Both the position numbers and the translations under genes were made by a program. This document shows positions 34,812 to 43,875 of a stretch of DNA of 64,000 nucleotides, in pieces. This stretch comes from Sphingopyxis indica. Lineage in GTDB: Bacteria; Pseudomonadota; Alphaproteobacteria; Sphingomonadales; Sphingomonadaceae. The notes under the pieces were generated by a model, which searched no databases, was not told the origin of the DNA, and saw nothing but the letters and a program-made list of their open reading frames with translations. Position 1 is the stretch's first letter, and every line of letters starts with the position of its first letter. The stretch lies in assembly GCF_900188185.1 (NCBI RefSeq), contig NZ_FZPA01000009.1:124001-188000 (forward strand), read 5' to 3'.

Positions 34812-37800
34812 CTAGAAATTGCCGCGGAGGATGAAGGAGAAGCGCCGGTCGTTCATGAAATAGGACCGCGGGACGAGCGCTTTCGGATCGCTGGTATAGG
34901 CCTGCAGCGTCTTGGTGACCTCGTTGGTCAGGTTCACGCCCTGCACGCCGATCTTGAGATTGTCGGTGATGTTGAAGAAGATCGAAGCGTCGAGCTGGCC
35001 CGTGTCGTCGTTGAAGATCGACGTATAGGGGAAGATCACGTCCGCCGCGGTGAGCAGGAAGCGCGAGCGCCAGTTATAGGCGACGCGGATCGACACCGGG
35101 CCCTTTTCGTAAAAGGCGGTCGCGTTGACATTATGCTTCGACAGGCCTTCGAGCGGCAGGTTCCCCGCCGGGGTCGTCGAGGTGTTCACCGGACTGCCCG
35201 TGTTGAGGAAGCTGTTCGGCAGGCCCGAGCTCTTGATATAGCTGTAGTTGGCGCTGGCGCCGAAGCCGCTCAACAAGCCGGGAAGGAAGTCGAACGTCTG
35301 CTGATAGGCAAGCTCGAAGCCCTTGATCTTGCCGTGGCCGTCATAATTTGCCGGTCCCCGGGTCGCGAAGGGGAAGGTGACGCCATTGTTGGTGATCGGC
35401 AGATCGACCGTCGACTGATAGAAGAAGTTCTTCACATCCTTGAAAAAGATGTTCGCGGTGATCGACCCGACGCGCGAGAAATAATATTCGGCGGTCGCAT
35501 CGAACTGCCACGCCGTCGCGGGCTTGAGGTAAGGGTTGCCAACCGATGCGGTGAGCTGTCCATTGCCGTCGACGCCGGTGGTCAGATAGGGCCGGACATA
35601 GGCCGTATCGGGCCGCGTCAGCACCCGCGAAATCGCGAGGCGGAACAGCAGATCGTCGGTCACGCCGAAGCGCAGGTTCAGGCTTGGCAACAGATAGCGA
35701 TAATTATTCTTCGCCGAATTGGGGACGACCGTGCCGGTGGTTCCCGCAAACTGCTGAAGCAGCGCGTAATTTTCGGCGCCGCCGTTGCAGACGCCACCCG
35801 GTCGGCGCGCGGGCGTGCCGGGGGGCGCGCCCGCCGGGATGCTGGGCGCGCAGCGCACGTCATAGGGATCGGTGATGCCGAAGTCCGATTGCGACGGTAT
35901 CAGCGTCGCACCCTGCGTCGCGAGACGCGTCTCGACAAAGCGCACGCCGATATTGCCGGCCGCGCGCAGTCCGCTGTCGCTCGGCGTTTCGAAGTTGAGC
36001 ATGACATAGGCGTTGAAGTCGCGCTGCTTCACGCGCTGGATTTCGCTCGGCAGATAATGCGTGCCTTCGACCGTCAGCGGGCGATCCTGCGCGCGTTCCC
36101 AATCGTTCGCGCCGCCGGCACCATTTTCGGTATGCCAGATGTCGTTGATACCGGTCAGGAAGCCCGCGGCATCGTCATAACCGTCGATCAGATCGCCGGT
36201 ATAATAATAGCCGCCGATCGGTCCCGGAGTCTGGCCGCGGAAGAAGTTGGGGAAGGTATAGAATTCGGCCTGGTCGCCTCCCGCCTGGTCGAGCGACACC
36301 GGCGCGCTTCCCGACCAGACCTCGCTGAGCACACCCCAGTTGTAGGTGGTGTAGCGGATCGTTTGGTCGCGGTCGGCATAGCGCGCGCCGGTCTTGATCT
36401 TGCGGATGAAGCTGTCGTCGTCGAAATGATAGGTCAGGTCGCCGCGGAAGGCGAATTCCTGCCCGTCGCTCTCCTCGAAATGGTCCATCGCCGCGCGCCA
36501 GAACTGGACGCGCTGGTCGGCGAAATATTGCTCGTCGGTCGCATTCACCAGATCGGGGTTCGGCGCCGCCCAGTCGGCGTTGAGCGTATTGGGCTTGTGC
36601 GAGATCAGCACCGGCAGGCTGCCGGTGATGTCGAGTTCCTGGTCGGCGAAGGTCGAGCCGAAGGTGCTCATATCGTCGACGTCGTGGCTCGAATCGGTCC
36701 AGTTGGCGTCGAGTTCCATCTCGACGCGATCGCTGAACTTGTGCTGCAGGTTCAGCCCATAGTCGGCGATCGTGTTGCGCTCATAGACCTGGCGGCGCGA
36801 CAGGCTCTGCTGCATGCCGCCCGTCGGCACGAAGCTGTCGGCGCTGCCGCTACCCGCGCTGCGCCAGCCGGTGCCGGGCAGGGTGATATAGCCGCTCTCG
36901 AACAGCCCGTTCTCGTCATATTGATAGTTGGTGAAGCTGCCGACCGGACATTCGGCGCGCGTCGTGCCATTGCCGTTGTATAGCGGGCCGTTGCTGTTCT
37001 GGCGGCATCCGACCGGATAGGTATTATATTCCGACAAATCGGGTGCGGTTTCGAACGTATGTTCGCCCCACGCATTGGTCGAATGCGAGCGCAGGAATTG
37101 CGCGGTCAGCTTGGTGTCGCCGTCGAGCGATTCCCACTGCGCGGCGAGCGCGATGCCGTTGCGCTTGCGGTCGAAATCCTGGCTGCGATACTGGCCGCCG
37201 ACCGGCGCATAGGCGACGCCAAGCGGATCGGCGAGCCCGTCGGCGCCCGCCGTTTCGGCGGTGCCACAGGGCGAGCCACCCGGAGGCGTCGTCGTCGTGT
37301 CGCTGTCGCCGGGCAGGGGATTGCGGCAGACCAGAACGCCATTGCCGTTCTGGAAGCGGACCTGCTGATTGTCGCGGGTCTGGAAATTGGTGACCTGGAT
37401 GCCGTCGGCGCGGCTCTTGATCCGCGAATAGGACACGCTGCCGAGCAGGCCGATCGTGCCGATGCCGGTATCCCAGGTGTTGCTGATCAGGAAGGAAGCG
37501 GTCGGCGTCCATTCCTTGCGGAAATCGCCGTAATTGGCCTCGGCCGAGAAAGCGACGTGGAAGCCGCGATTGTCGAAGGGCTTGCGCGTGTTGAGGTTGA
37601 CCGTGCCGGCAAGGCCGCCCTCGATCAGGTCGGCGGTGGCGTTCTTGTAGACCTCGACCGACCCGAGCAGTTCGGACGGCACGTCGGCGAAGTTGATCGC
37701 CTGTCCACCGACACCGGCGGAAAAGGCGTCGCGGCCGTTGAATTCCGAGCGCACGAAGTTGAGGCCGCGGATGACGACGCCCGAGCCCTCGACCGAGAAA

Positions 37801-38156
37801 TGGTCGGGGTCGTTGGTGCCCGCGAAGCGGTTGATCGAGATGCCCGGAACGCGCTGCAGCGCTTCGGTGACCGAACGGTCGGGCAGCGCGCCGATGTCCT
37901 GTGCGGTGATCGCGTCGACGACGGTGTCGGCGTTGCGCTTGATCTCCTGCGCGTTGGCGAGGCTGGCGCGGATGCCGGTGACGACGATCGCTTCGTCGGA
38001 GGCGGGCGCCTCGTCGGCGGTGGCGGTGTCGTCCTGGGCCGCGGCAGGCGCGGCGGCGGCGAGCAGGGCGCTCACCGCGAGTATCGAGGCTCCCGCGCGC
38101 ATCGCACCCCGGCGCCGCGACGAATCAAGCCCGGACTCGGCAGAAAATTTGGTCAC
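34812..38156 (-). CDS. Large TonB-dependent receptor (Caulobacter/Xanthomonas type), xylan locus
   Basis: A 1114-residue outer membrane receptor. After an N-terminal extension the signal ends PAAAQ; a TonB box EAIVVTGIRASL, a plug (LPDRSVTEALQRVPG, VVIRGL) and a long barrel ending FILRGNF follow. The GIRASL and KRNADTVVDAI pattern marks the large TonB receptors common in Caulobacter, Xanthomonas and sphingomonads. The GTG with GGGAGGGGAG before it is preferred; an internal ATG 18 codons later is possible. Operator D lies 13 bp upstream and halogenase genes diverge from it. It probably imports xylo- or glucuronoxylo-oligosaccharides. Confidence 0.88.
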   Translation of the reverse strand: MTKFSAESGLDSSRRRGAMRAGASILAVSALLAAAAPAAAQDDTATADEAPASDEAIVVTGIRASLANAQEIKRNADTVVDAITAQDIGALPDRSVTEALQRVPGISINRFAGTNDPDHFSVEGSGVVIRGLNFVRSEFNGRDAFSAGVGGQAINFADVPSELLGSVEVYKNATADLIEGGLAGTVNLNTRKPFDNRGFHVAFSAEANYGDFRKEWTPTASFLISNTWDTGIGTIGLLGSVSYSRIKSRADGIQVTNFQTRDNQQVRFQNGNGVLVCRNPLPGDSDTTTTPPGGSPCGTAETAGADGLADPLGVAYAPVGGQYRSQDFDRKRNGIALAAQWESLDGDTKLTAQFLRSHSTNAWGEHTFETAPDLSEYNTYPVGCRQNSNGPLYNGNGTTRAECPVGSFTNYQYDENGLFESGYITLPGTGWRSAGSGSADSFVPTGGMQQSLSRRQVYERNTIADYGLNLQHKFSDRVEMELDANWTDSSHDVDDMSTFGSTFADQELDITGSLPVLISHKPNTLNADWAAPNPDLVNATDEQYFADQRVQFWRAAMDHFEESDGQEFAFRGDLTYHFDDDSFIRKIKTGARYADRDQTIRYTTYNWGVLSEVWSGSAPVSLDQAGGDQAEFYTFPNFFRGQTPGPIGGYYYTGDLIDGYDDAAGFLTGINDIWHTENGAGGANDWERAQDRPLTVEGTHYLPSEIQRVKQRDFNAYVMLNFETPSDSGLRAAGNIGVRFVETRLATQGATLIPSQSDFGITDPYDVRCAPSIPAGAPPGTPARRPGGVCNGGAENYALLQQFAGTTGTVVPNSAKNNYRYLLPSLNLRFGVTDDLLFRLAISRVLTRPDTAYVRPYLTTGVDGNGQLTASVGNPYLKPATAWQFDATAEYYFSRVGSITANIFFKDVKNFFYQSTVDLPITNNGVTFPFATRGPANYDGHGKIKGFELAYQQTFDFLPGLLSGFGASANYSYIKSSGLPNSFLNTGSPVNTSTTPAGNLPLEGLSKHNVNATAFYEKGPVSIRVAYNWRSRFLLTAADVIFPYTSIFNDDTGQLDASIFFNITDNLKIGVQGVNLTNEVTKTLQAYTSDPKALVPRSYFMNDRRFSFILRGNF

Positions 38157-38168
38157 ACTCCCCTCCCA

Positions 38169-38182
38169 TGGTAGCGCTATCA
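38169..38182. promoter_or_regulatory. LacI-type operator, site D (TonB receptor / halogenase)
   Basis: TGGTAGCGCTATCA, identical to sites B and C, lies 13 bp before the receptor start and 149 bp before the divergent halogenase gene. Confidence 0.75.
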
Positions 38183-38330
38183 CAATGTAACGGGAATCTT
38201 TGCGTCCCCGTTACCGGCTGTCATATATGGCCTGTCATCCATTGGCAAGTGCGCTTTACGCGGGCATAAGGAATGTGCGATTACCGCGAAAAACCGCGGA
38301 TCGGGGCCATTGGGAGGGGCTGAAGCGATA

Positions 38331-39866
38331 ATGAAGGATAGCGTTACCGAAATTGCCGACGTCGTGATCGTCGGCGGCGGCACCGCGGGATGGATGGCCG
38401 CGGCTGCGCTTTCGCGATTCCTCGCCAACGGGCGCCGGCGGATCACCCTTGTCGAATCGGACGCGATCGGCACGGTCGGGGTGGGCGAGGCAACGATTCC
38501 GCCGATCCTGAACTTCAACCGCATGCTCGATATCAACGAGAATGATTTCCTCCGCGCGACGCGCGGCACCTTCAAGCTCGGCATCGAATTTGTGAACTGG
38601 GGACGCGCCGGCGACCGCTATATCCATCCCTTCGGCAGCTTCGGCCACGACCTGCACGGCATCGCCTTTCATCAGCTCTGGCTGCGCGAGCGCGTGCGCG
38701 GAGAAGCCGGGGACATCGCCGATTATTCGATGAGCGCGGCCGCCGCCGCGCGCGGGCGCTTCGGGCGCCCGGGGCGCGAGGCGAAGCCGCCGCTCTCTGA
38801 GCTTTTCTATGCCTTTCACTTCGACGCGAGCCTCTATGCGCGCTTCCTGCGCGGCCTTGCCGAGCGGCAGGGGACGATCCGGCGCGAAGGGCGGATCACC
38901 GGGGTCGAACGCGACGGCGAGAGCGGCGACGTCGCGGCGGTCCGGCTCGAAAGCGGCGAGCGTATCGCGGGCGACCTGTTTATCGACTGTTCGGGCTTTC
39001 GCGGCCTGCTGATCGAGGAACAGCTTGGCGCGGGCTATGAGGACTGGTCGCGCTGGCTGCCCGCCGACCGCGCGATCGCGGTGCCGACCGCCAATGTCGG
39101 GCCGCCCGATCCCTTCACCCGTTCGACCGCGCACGGCGCGGGCTGGCAGTGGCGCATCCCGCTCCAGCACCGCACCGGCAACGGCCATGTCTTTTCGAGC
39201 GCTTTCATGGACGAGGATGAGGCGCGTCGCATCCTGCTCGCCAATCTCGAAGGCGAACCGCTCGCCGATCCGCGCACCATCCCCTTTCGCACCGGTCGCC
39301 GCAAGCTCAGCTGGAGCCACAATGTTATCGCGCTCGGCCTCTCGTCGGGCTTCTTGGAACCGCTCGAATCGACGAGCATCCATCTGATTCAAAACGGTAT
39401 CCAGCGCCTTCTCGCACTCTTTCCAGACAAGCCGGTCAGCCCGGTCGAGCGCGACGAATATAATCGCGGGATGCGCGATCTTTACGAGGATGTCCGCGAC
39501 TTCATCATCCTCCATTACAAGGCGACGCAGCGCGATGACACGCCCTTCTGGCGCCACGTCCGCGACATGGACATTCCCGACAGCCTGGCGCGCAAGATCG
39601 AGTTGTGGCGCCTCCACGGCCGCATCTTTCGTGAAAATGCCGAGCTGTTCGGCGTGACGAGCTGGGTCGCGGTGCTGCTCGGCCAGAATATCCGGCCCGA
39701 ACGCTACGACCCCGTCGCCGACACGCTGGACGAGGCGAAGGTCGCCGCCGCGATGGCCGAGATGCGCGCCGCCTACGCCCGCGCCGCCGAACGGCTGCCG
39801 GCGCAGGACGAGTTTCTGAAAGTCGCGGGCGCCTGGGCCGCCGAGGCGGCGGAGGCGGCGGCGTGA
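38331..39866 (+). CDS. Flavin-dependent (tryptophan) halogenase-like protein 1
   Basis: A 511-residue member of the flavin-dependent halogenase family, which uses FADH2, oxygen and halide to make a lysine-bound hypohalous species. The FAD motif GGGTAGW (15-21), catalytic lysine K82 in GTFKLGIEF, halogenase signature WQWRIP (272-277) and the substrate-side glutamate E343 in FLEPLEST are all present, so the protein looks active. Relatives from Brevundimonas and Xanthomonas prefer indole bromination in vitro, but why they sit beside TonB receptors is unknown. First of a three-gene set (halogenase, halogenase, JmjC-like) joined by GTGA overlaps. An operator-like sequence spans codons 2-7. Confidence 0.85.
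   Translation: MKDSVTEIADVVIVGGGTAGWMAAAALSRFLANGRRRITLVESDAIGTVGVGEATIPPILNFNRMLDINENDFLRATRGTFKLGIEFVNWGRAGDRYIHPFGSFGHDLHGIAFHQLWLRERVRGEAGDIADYSMSAAAAARGRFGRPGREAKPPLSELFYAFHFDASLYARFLRGLAERQGTIRREGRITGVERDGESGDVAAVRLESGERIAGDLFIDCSGFRGLLIEEQLGAGYEDWSRWLPADRAIAVPTANVGPPDPFTRSTAHGAGWQWRIPLQHRTGNGHVFSSAFMDEDEARRILLANLEGEPLADPRTIPFRTGRRKLSWSHNVIALGLSSGFLEPLESTSIHLIQNGIQRLLALFPDKPVSPVERDEYNRGMRDLYEDVRDFIILHYKATQRDDTPFWRHVRDMDIPDSLARKIELWRLHGRIFRENAELFGVTSWVAVLLGQNIRPERYDPVADTLDEAKVAAAMAEMRAAYARAAERLPAQDEFLKVAGAWAAEAAEAAA
38336..38349. promoter_or_regulatory. Operator-like sequence inside the halogenase 1 start
   Basis: GGATAGCGTTACCG matches site A at 12 of 14 positions (inner 12 identical). 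It lies within codons 2-7, with centres 167 bp from site D. Either a second operator or a chance codon match. Confidence 0.4.
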
Positions 39867-41392
39867 TCGCCGATCCCGTGCGCCGCATCGTCATCGTCGG
39901 CGGCGGCACCGCGGGCTGGATGGCGGCCGCCGCCATCTCGCGCATCATGGGCGCGCTGCCGGGGCTCGAGATCGAGCTGATCGAGAGCGAGGCGATCGGC
40001 ACGGTCGGCGTCGGCGAGGCGACGATCCCGCAAATCTGCCTGTTCAACGCGATGCTCGGCATCGACGAGGACGAGTTCGTCCGCGAAACCCACGCGACCT
40101 ACAAGCTGGGGATCGAGTTCGTCGACTGGACGCGCATCGGCCATCGTTATGTCCATCCCTTCGGCTTTTACGGGCTCGACATGATGGGGATCGAATTTCA
40201 CCATCACTGGCTGAAGGGGCAGCGGCTCGGCGATACGAGCCGCCTTGACGATTATGCGATCGCGGCGGTCGCTGCGGCGACGAACCGCTTCCTGCGTCCG
40301 CGTCCCGACCAGCCCAAATCGCCGCTGTCGAAGCTCGGCTATGCCTTTCAGTTCGATGCCGGCCGCTACGCGCGCTACCTGCGCGCCCGCGCCGAGCGGC
40401 AGGGGGTGACGCGCACCGAGGGACGCATCGTCTCGGTCGAGCAGGATGGGGCAAGCGGTTTCGTCACCGGCGTCACGCTCGATGGCGGGGCGCGGGTCGA
40501 GGGCGATTTCTTCATCGACTGTTCGGGCTTCCGTTCGCTGCTGCTCGGGCAGACCCTCGGGGTCGATTTCGTCGACTGGACCGACTGGCTGCCGTGCGAC
40601 CGCGCGGTCGCCATTCCCTGCACGCTCGGCGGCGACCGCCAGCCGATCACCCGCTCGACCGCGCGCCCAGCCGGCTGGCAATGGCGCATTCCGCTCCAGC
40701 ACCGCATCGGCAACGGCCATGTCTATTCGTCGCGCCATATGAGCGACGACGAGGCGGTGGCGCTGCTGCTCGCCAATCTCGACGGAGAACCACTCGCCGA
40801 GCCCAATATGCTGCGCTTCACCGGCGGGCACCGCGCGCGCGCGTGGGAAAAGAATGTCGTCGCGCTGGGGCTGTCGGGCGGCTTCCTCGAACCGCTCGAA
40901 TCGACCGCGATCCACCTCGTCCAGTCGGGGATTGCGCGGCTGATGACCTTGTTCCCGACGCGCGCCTTCGGCGATGCCGAGCGCGAGCGCTATAATCGCG
41001 AGACGGTGCGCGAATATGTCGACATCCGCGATTTCCTCGTCCTCCACTACAAGGCGACGACGCGCGACGACACGGACTTCTGGACCTATTGCCGCACGCT
41101 CGAACCGCCCGAAGGGCTCGCCGAAAAGATCGCGATGTTCCGATCGTCGGGGCGCGTGTTTCGCGAGCATAACGAGCTGTTCACCGAAACGAGCTGGCTC
41201 GCGGTGCTCGTCGGGCAGGGGATCGAAGCGGGCGGCTATCACCCCGCCGCCGACCTGCTGCCCGACGCGGAGACGCTGCGCCGCCTGACGCATATCCGCC
41301 GGATCGTCGCCGAAACGGCCGAGGCGATGCCGACGCAGGAGCAGTTCCTGCGCGATCATGGCAGCGCGATCGCGGCCGAGGCGGTGATGTGA
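39863..41392 (+). CDS. Flavin-dependent (tryptophan) halogenase-like protein 2
   Basis: A 509-residue paralogue of the gene before it. The FAD motif is GGGTAGW (13-19), the catalytic lysine K81 in ATYKLGIEF, the signature WQWRIP (272-277), and the glutamate E343 in FLEPLEST. All key residues are kept. Its GTG start overlaps the preceding stop, and its own stop overlaps the JmjC-like start, so the three products are made in step. No flavin reductase gene is nearby. The natural substrate is unknown. Confidence 0.85.
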   Translation: MIADPVRRIVIVGGGTAGWMAAAAISRIMGALPGLEIELIESEAIGTVGVGEATIPQICLFNAMLGIDEDEFVRETHATYKLGIEFVDWTRIGHRYVHPFGFYGLDMMGIEFHHHWLKGQRLGDTSRLDDYAIAAVAAATNRFLRPRPDQPKSPLSKLGYAFQFDAGRYARYLRARAERQGVTRTEGRIVSVEQDGASGFVTGVTLDGGARVEGDFFIDCSGFRSLLLGQTLGVDFVDWTDWLPCDRAVAIPCTLGGDRQPITRSTARPAGWQWRIPLQHRIGNGHVYSSRHMSDDEAVALLLANLDGEPLAEPNMLRFTGGHRARAWEKNVVALGLSGGFLEPLESTAIHLVQSGIARLMTLFPTRAFGDAERERYNRETVREYVDIRDFLVLHYKATTRDDTDFWTYCRTLEPPEGLAEKIAMFRSSGRVFREHNELFTETSWLAVLVGQGIEAGGYHPAADLLPDAETLRRLTHIRRIVAETAEAMPTQEQFLRDHGSAIAAEAVM

Positions 41393-42411
41393 GCGCGCTG
41401 GGCCCACTCCCGAGCATCGCCGAAGTCGATGCCGCCGATGCTGCATCCTTTGCGGAACTGCGCGCCGAACGGCGCCCGGCGGTGCTGCGCGGGCTCGTCG
41501 CTGGCTGGCCCGCGGTCGCCGCCGCGCGGCGCGGCGACGCCGGGATCGTCGACTATCTGGTCGATTGCGCGCCGACGCGCCCCGTCTCGGGGATTATGGC
41601 GCCCGCCGAGGCGCACGGGCGCTTCTTTTACAACGACGACCTGACCGGCCTCAATTTCCGGCGCCTGAACGGGCGGCTCGAGGATTTCCTGCGCGAACTG
41701 CTGCGCATCGCCGGAGCCGAGGCACCGCCCGCGATGGCGGTGCAGTCGGAGGCGATCGCCGAACTGCTGCCGCCCTTTGCGCGCGCGAACCGGCTCGACC
41801 TGTTGCCGCACGTCGCACCGCGCATCTGGATCGGCAACCGCATCCGCGTCGCGCCGCACTATGATCTGATGGAGAATGTCGCCTGCTGCGTCGCCGGGCG
41901 CCGGCGCTTCACGCTGTTTCCGCCCGACCAGCTCGCGAACCTCTATCCCGGTCCGTTCGAGCTTACCCCGGCGGGGACGCCGATCAGCATGGTCGATCCG
42001 GCCGACCCCGACCTGGAGCGCTATCCGAAGTTCGCGATTGCGTGGGGCAGCGCGAGCGAAGCGACGCTTGAGCCCGGCGACGCGCTCTATATTCCCTATA
42101 TGTGGTGGCACGGCGTCGAATCGCTCGAAGCGGTGAGCATCCTCGTCAACTATTGGTGGACCGATCATGATGCGGCGCTCGGGGCGCCTTATGACGCGCT
42201 GCTTCACAATCTCTTCGCTTTTCGCCACCTGCCGCCCGCCGACCGCGCGATCTGGCGCGATCTGCTCGACCATTATGTGTTCGAGGTGAACGGCGACCCC
42301 GCCGCGCATTTGCCGCCCCACGCGCAGGGCATATTGGGTCCCGCCTCGCCGCAGCGTCTTGGCGCGATGCGGACGATGTTGCGGCGGATCTTCGGGGGTA
42401 GCGAACGTTAG
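41389..42411 (+). CDS. Cupin-like / JmjC-type Fe(II)-dioxygenase-fold protein 2
   Basis: A 340-residue paralogue of the 11.35-kb protein. HxD is H157/D159 in APHYDLMEN, the distal histidine H241 in MWWHGVES, and FTLFPPDQLANLYPGPFE plus EPGDALYIPYMWW are shared signatures. An oxygenase role (side-chain hydroxylation) is plausible from the metal triad. Being coupled to two halogenase genes, it may act on the same target. The stop faces a minus-strand gene only three bases away. Confidence 0.8.
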   Translation: MSALGPLPSIAEVDAADAASFAELRAERRPAVLRGLVAGWPAVAAARRGDAGIVDYLVDCAPTRPVSGIMAPAEAHGRFFYNDDLTGLNFRRLNGRLEDFLRELLRIAGAEAPPAMAVQSEAIAELLPPFARANRLDLLPHVAPRIWIGNRIRVAPHYDLMENVACCVAGRRRFTLFPPDQLANLYPGPFELTPAGTPISMVDPADPDLERYPKFAIAWGSASEATLEPGDALYIPYMWWHGVESLEAVSILVNYWWTDHDAALGAPYDALLHNLFAFRHLPPADRAIWRDLLDHYVFEVNGDPAAHLPPHAQGILGPASPQRLGAMRTMLRRIFGGSER

Positions 42412-42414
42412 GCT

Positions 42415-43875
42415 TCAGCCCTCGCGCAGGACATGCGCGATCCACGCGCCATAGGGCGGGGCGGCGTCGAGCGCGGCGGCGACCTTGCGGTCGAGCGCCG
42501 CCGCCGCGCGGCGTCCGGATGCTTCGCCCTCGGCGAGCGACAGGGCGCTGCGCTGCGCCGGCACGCCGAGCGCGTGGAGCAGCGCCGCCCATTCGCTCGT
42601 CGATACCGTCGCTTCCTCGGTGATCGGCAGCCGCTGGCGCCGCGCGAACTGGTCGAGCATCCGATCGAGCGCCGGCGACCGTTCGAGAGCGGCGAGCCGG
42701 TGCGCCGCGGCGGGGGCGGCATAGTGCGAGGCGATCCAGTCGCGCGCGCCATCGGCCATCAGCGCGAAGCGGCGATTATATTCGGCGCGCTCGCGCGGGT
42801 CGATCGCGCGGCCAGGGAACAAGTCGAGCAGCAGGTCGATCTGCCGGTGCGCGAGGTCGAGCGCGACCCCGGCAAGCGGCTCGAAACGCGCCGCCGCGTC
42901 GCCGATCGCGACGACATTGCCCGTCCATGGCTGTTCCTGCCGCCCCGCGTCGATCGGGAAACGGTCGGCGGGCGGCGCGCCGAGCGCCGCCTCGACCGCT
43001 GCGTCGGAGACATCGTCGGGCACGGCGAGGAAGCGCGTCACGCCGTCGCGCCCGGCTTGCTCCCAGCACCAGCCCGCGTCGGTAAAGGCGATCGTATCGG
43101 CGAGGTCGAGCCGCGGCGCTGCTGGCGGTGCGACGGCAAGGCTGCGCGCCGGGAGCGCGCCGCGCCAGTCGATCCAGCGCCGGTCGGGCTGCGCCGCCGA
43201 GAGCAGCGCGGCGGTTCCCGAGGCGTCGACGAGCAGGTCCGCCGCGACCGCATCCGAACCGGCGAGCTGGATCGCGGCGATGCCGCCGTCGAGCGTCGTT
43301 TGCACCGCGCTCACCGGCCCCGGATGATGGCGCACGCCGAGTTGCGCCGCGATGCCGATCAACAGGTCGCGATAGGCGGGGGCGTTCCAGCGCAGCGCGT
43401 AATCGACCTCGGCGAGCGGCGAGGGCGCTTCGCCGCCCGGCGGCATGAAGCGGCCGGCTTCGGCCAGCGCGGCACCGACCGAGCCCGCGGGCGCGCCGCC
43501 GGCCGCCTTGTGCGCGCCGCCGCCCCATTCGCGCGCGAAGGCGCTGTTGAGCTTGGGATCGACCGCGCCGCCATAAGCGGTGAGTCCAATGCTTCCGGGC
43601 CCTGCCCAGCCGGTGTAGCGCATCGCGAGGCGGTGGCTTGCCCCGGCGCGGCGGACGAGCGCCTCTTCGCCCACCCCCAGCCGGTCGTGCAGCCGGTTGG
43701 TGAAGGGCAGGGCGGTGCCGATATGGTCGGCGAAAGCGACGGGGTCGATCGGCGTGCCGACGACCAGCACGTCGGTCGCTGGGCTCGCGCGCTTGATTGC
43801 GATCGCCGCAAGCACGCCGACCTGGCCAGCGCCGACGACGGCGACGCGGCGCAGCGGTTCGCGCGCGGCGCTCAT
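42415..43875 (-). CDS. Degenerate halogenase-like flavoprotein lacking catalytic residues
   Basis: A 486-residue relative of the halogenases. The FAD site survives as GAGQVG (15-20) and FEPLAG (E332) aligns with the FLEPLES block. The catalytic lysine is replaced by arginine (R82 in SHRLAMRYTGW), WxWxIP has become WCWEQA (269-274), and the second glutamate of the FLEPLES block is alanine. It cannot halogenate by the known mechanism. It is coupled to an intact halogenase gene (ATGA) and may be its partner subunit or have another flavin-dependent role. The reading frame is intact, so it is maintained rather than decaying. Confidence 0.7.
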   Translation of the reverse strand: MSAAREPLRRVAVVGAGQVGVLAAIAIKRASPATDVLVVGTPIDPVAFADHIGTALPFTNRLHDRLGVGEEALVRRAGASHRLAMRYTGWAGPGSIGLTAYGGAVDPKLNSAFAREWGGGAHKAAGGAPAGSVGAALAEAGRFMPPGGEAPSPLAEVDYALRWNAPAYRDLLIGIAAQLGVRHHPGPVSAVQTTLDGGIAAIQLAGSDAVAADLLVDASGTAALLSAAQPDRRWIDWRGALPARSLAVAPPAAPRLDLADTIAFTDAGWCWEQAGRDGVTRFLAVPDDVSDAAVEAALGAPPADRFPIDAGRQEQPWTGNVVAIGDAAARFEPLAGVALDLAHRQIDLLLDLFPGRAIDPRERAEYNRRFALMADGARDWIASHYAAPAAAHRLAALERSPALDRMLDQFARRQRLPITEEATVSTSEWAALLHALGVPAQRSALSLAEGEASGRRAAAALDRKVAAALDAAPPYGAWIAHVLREG

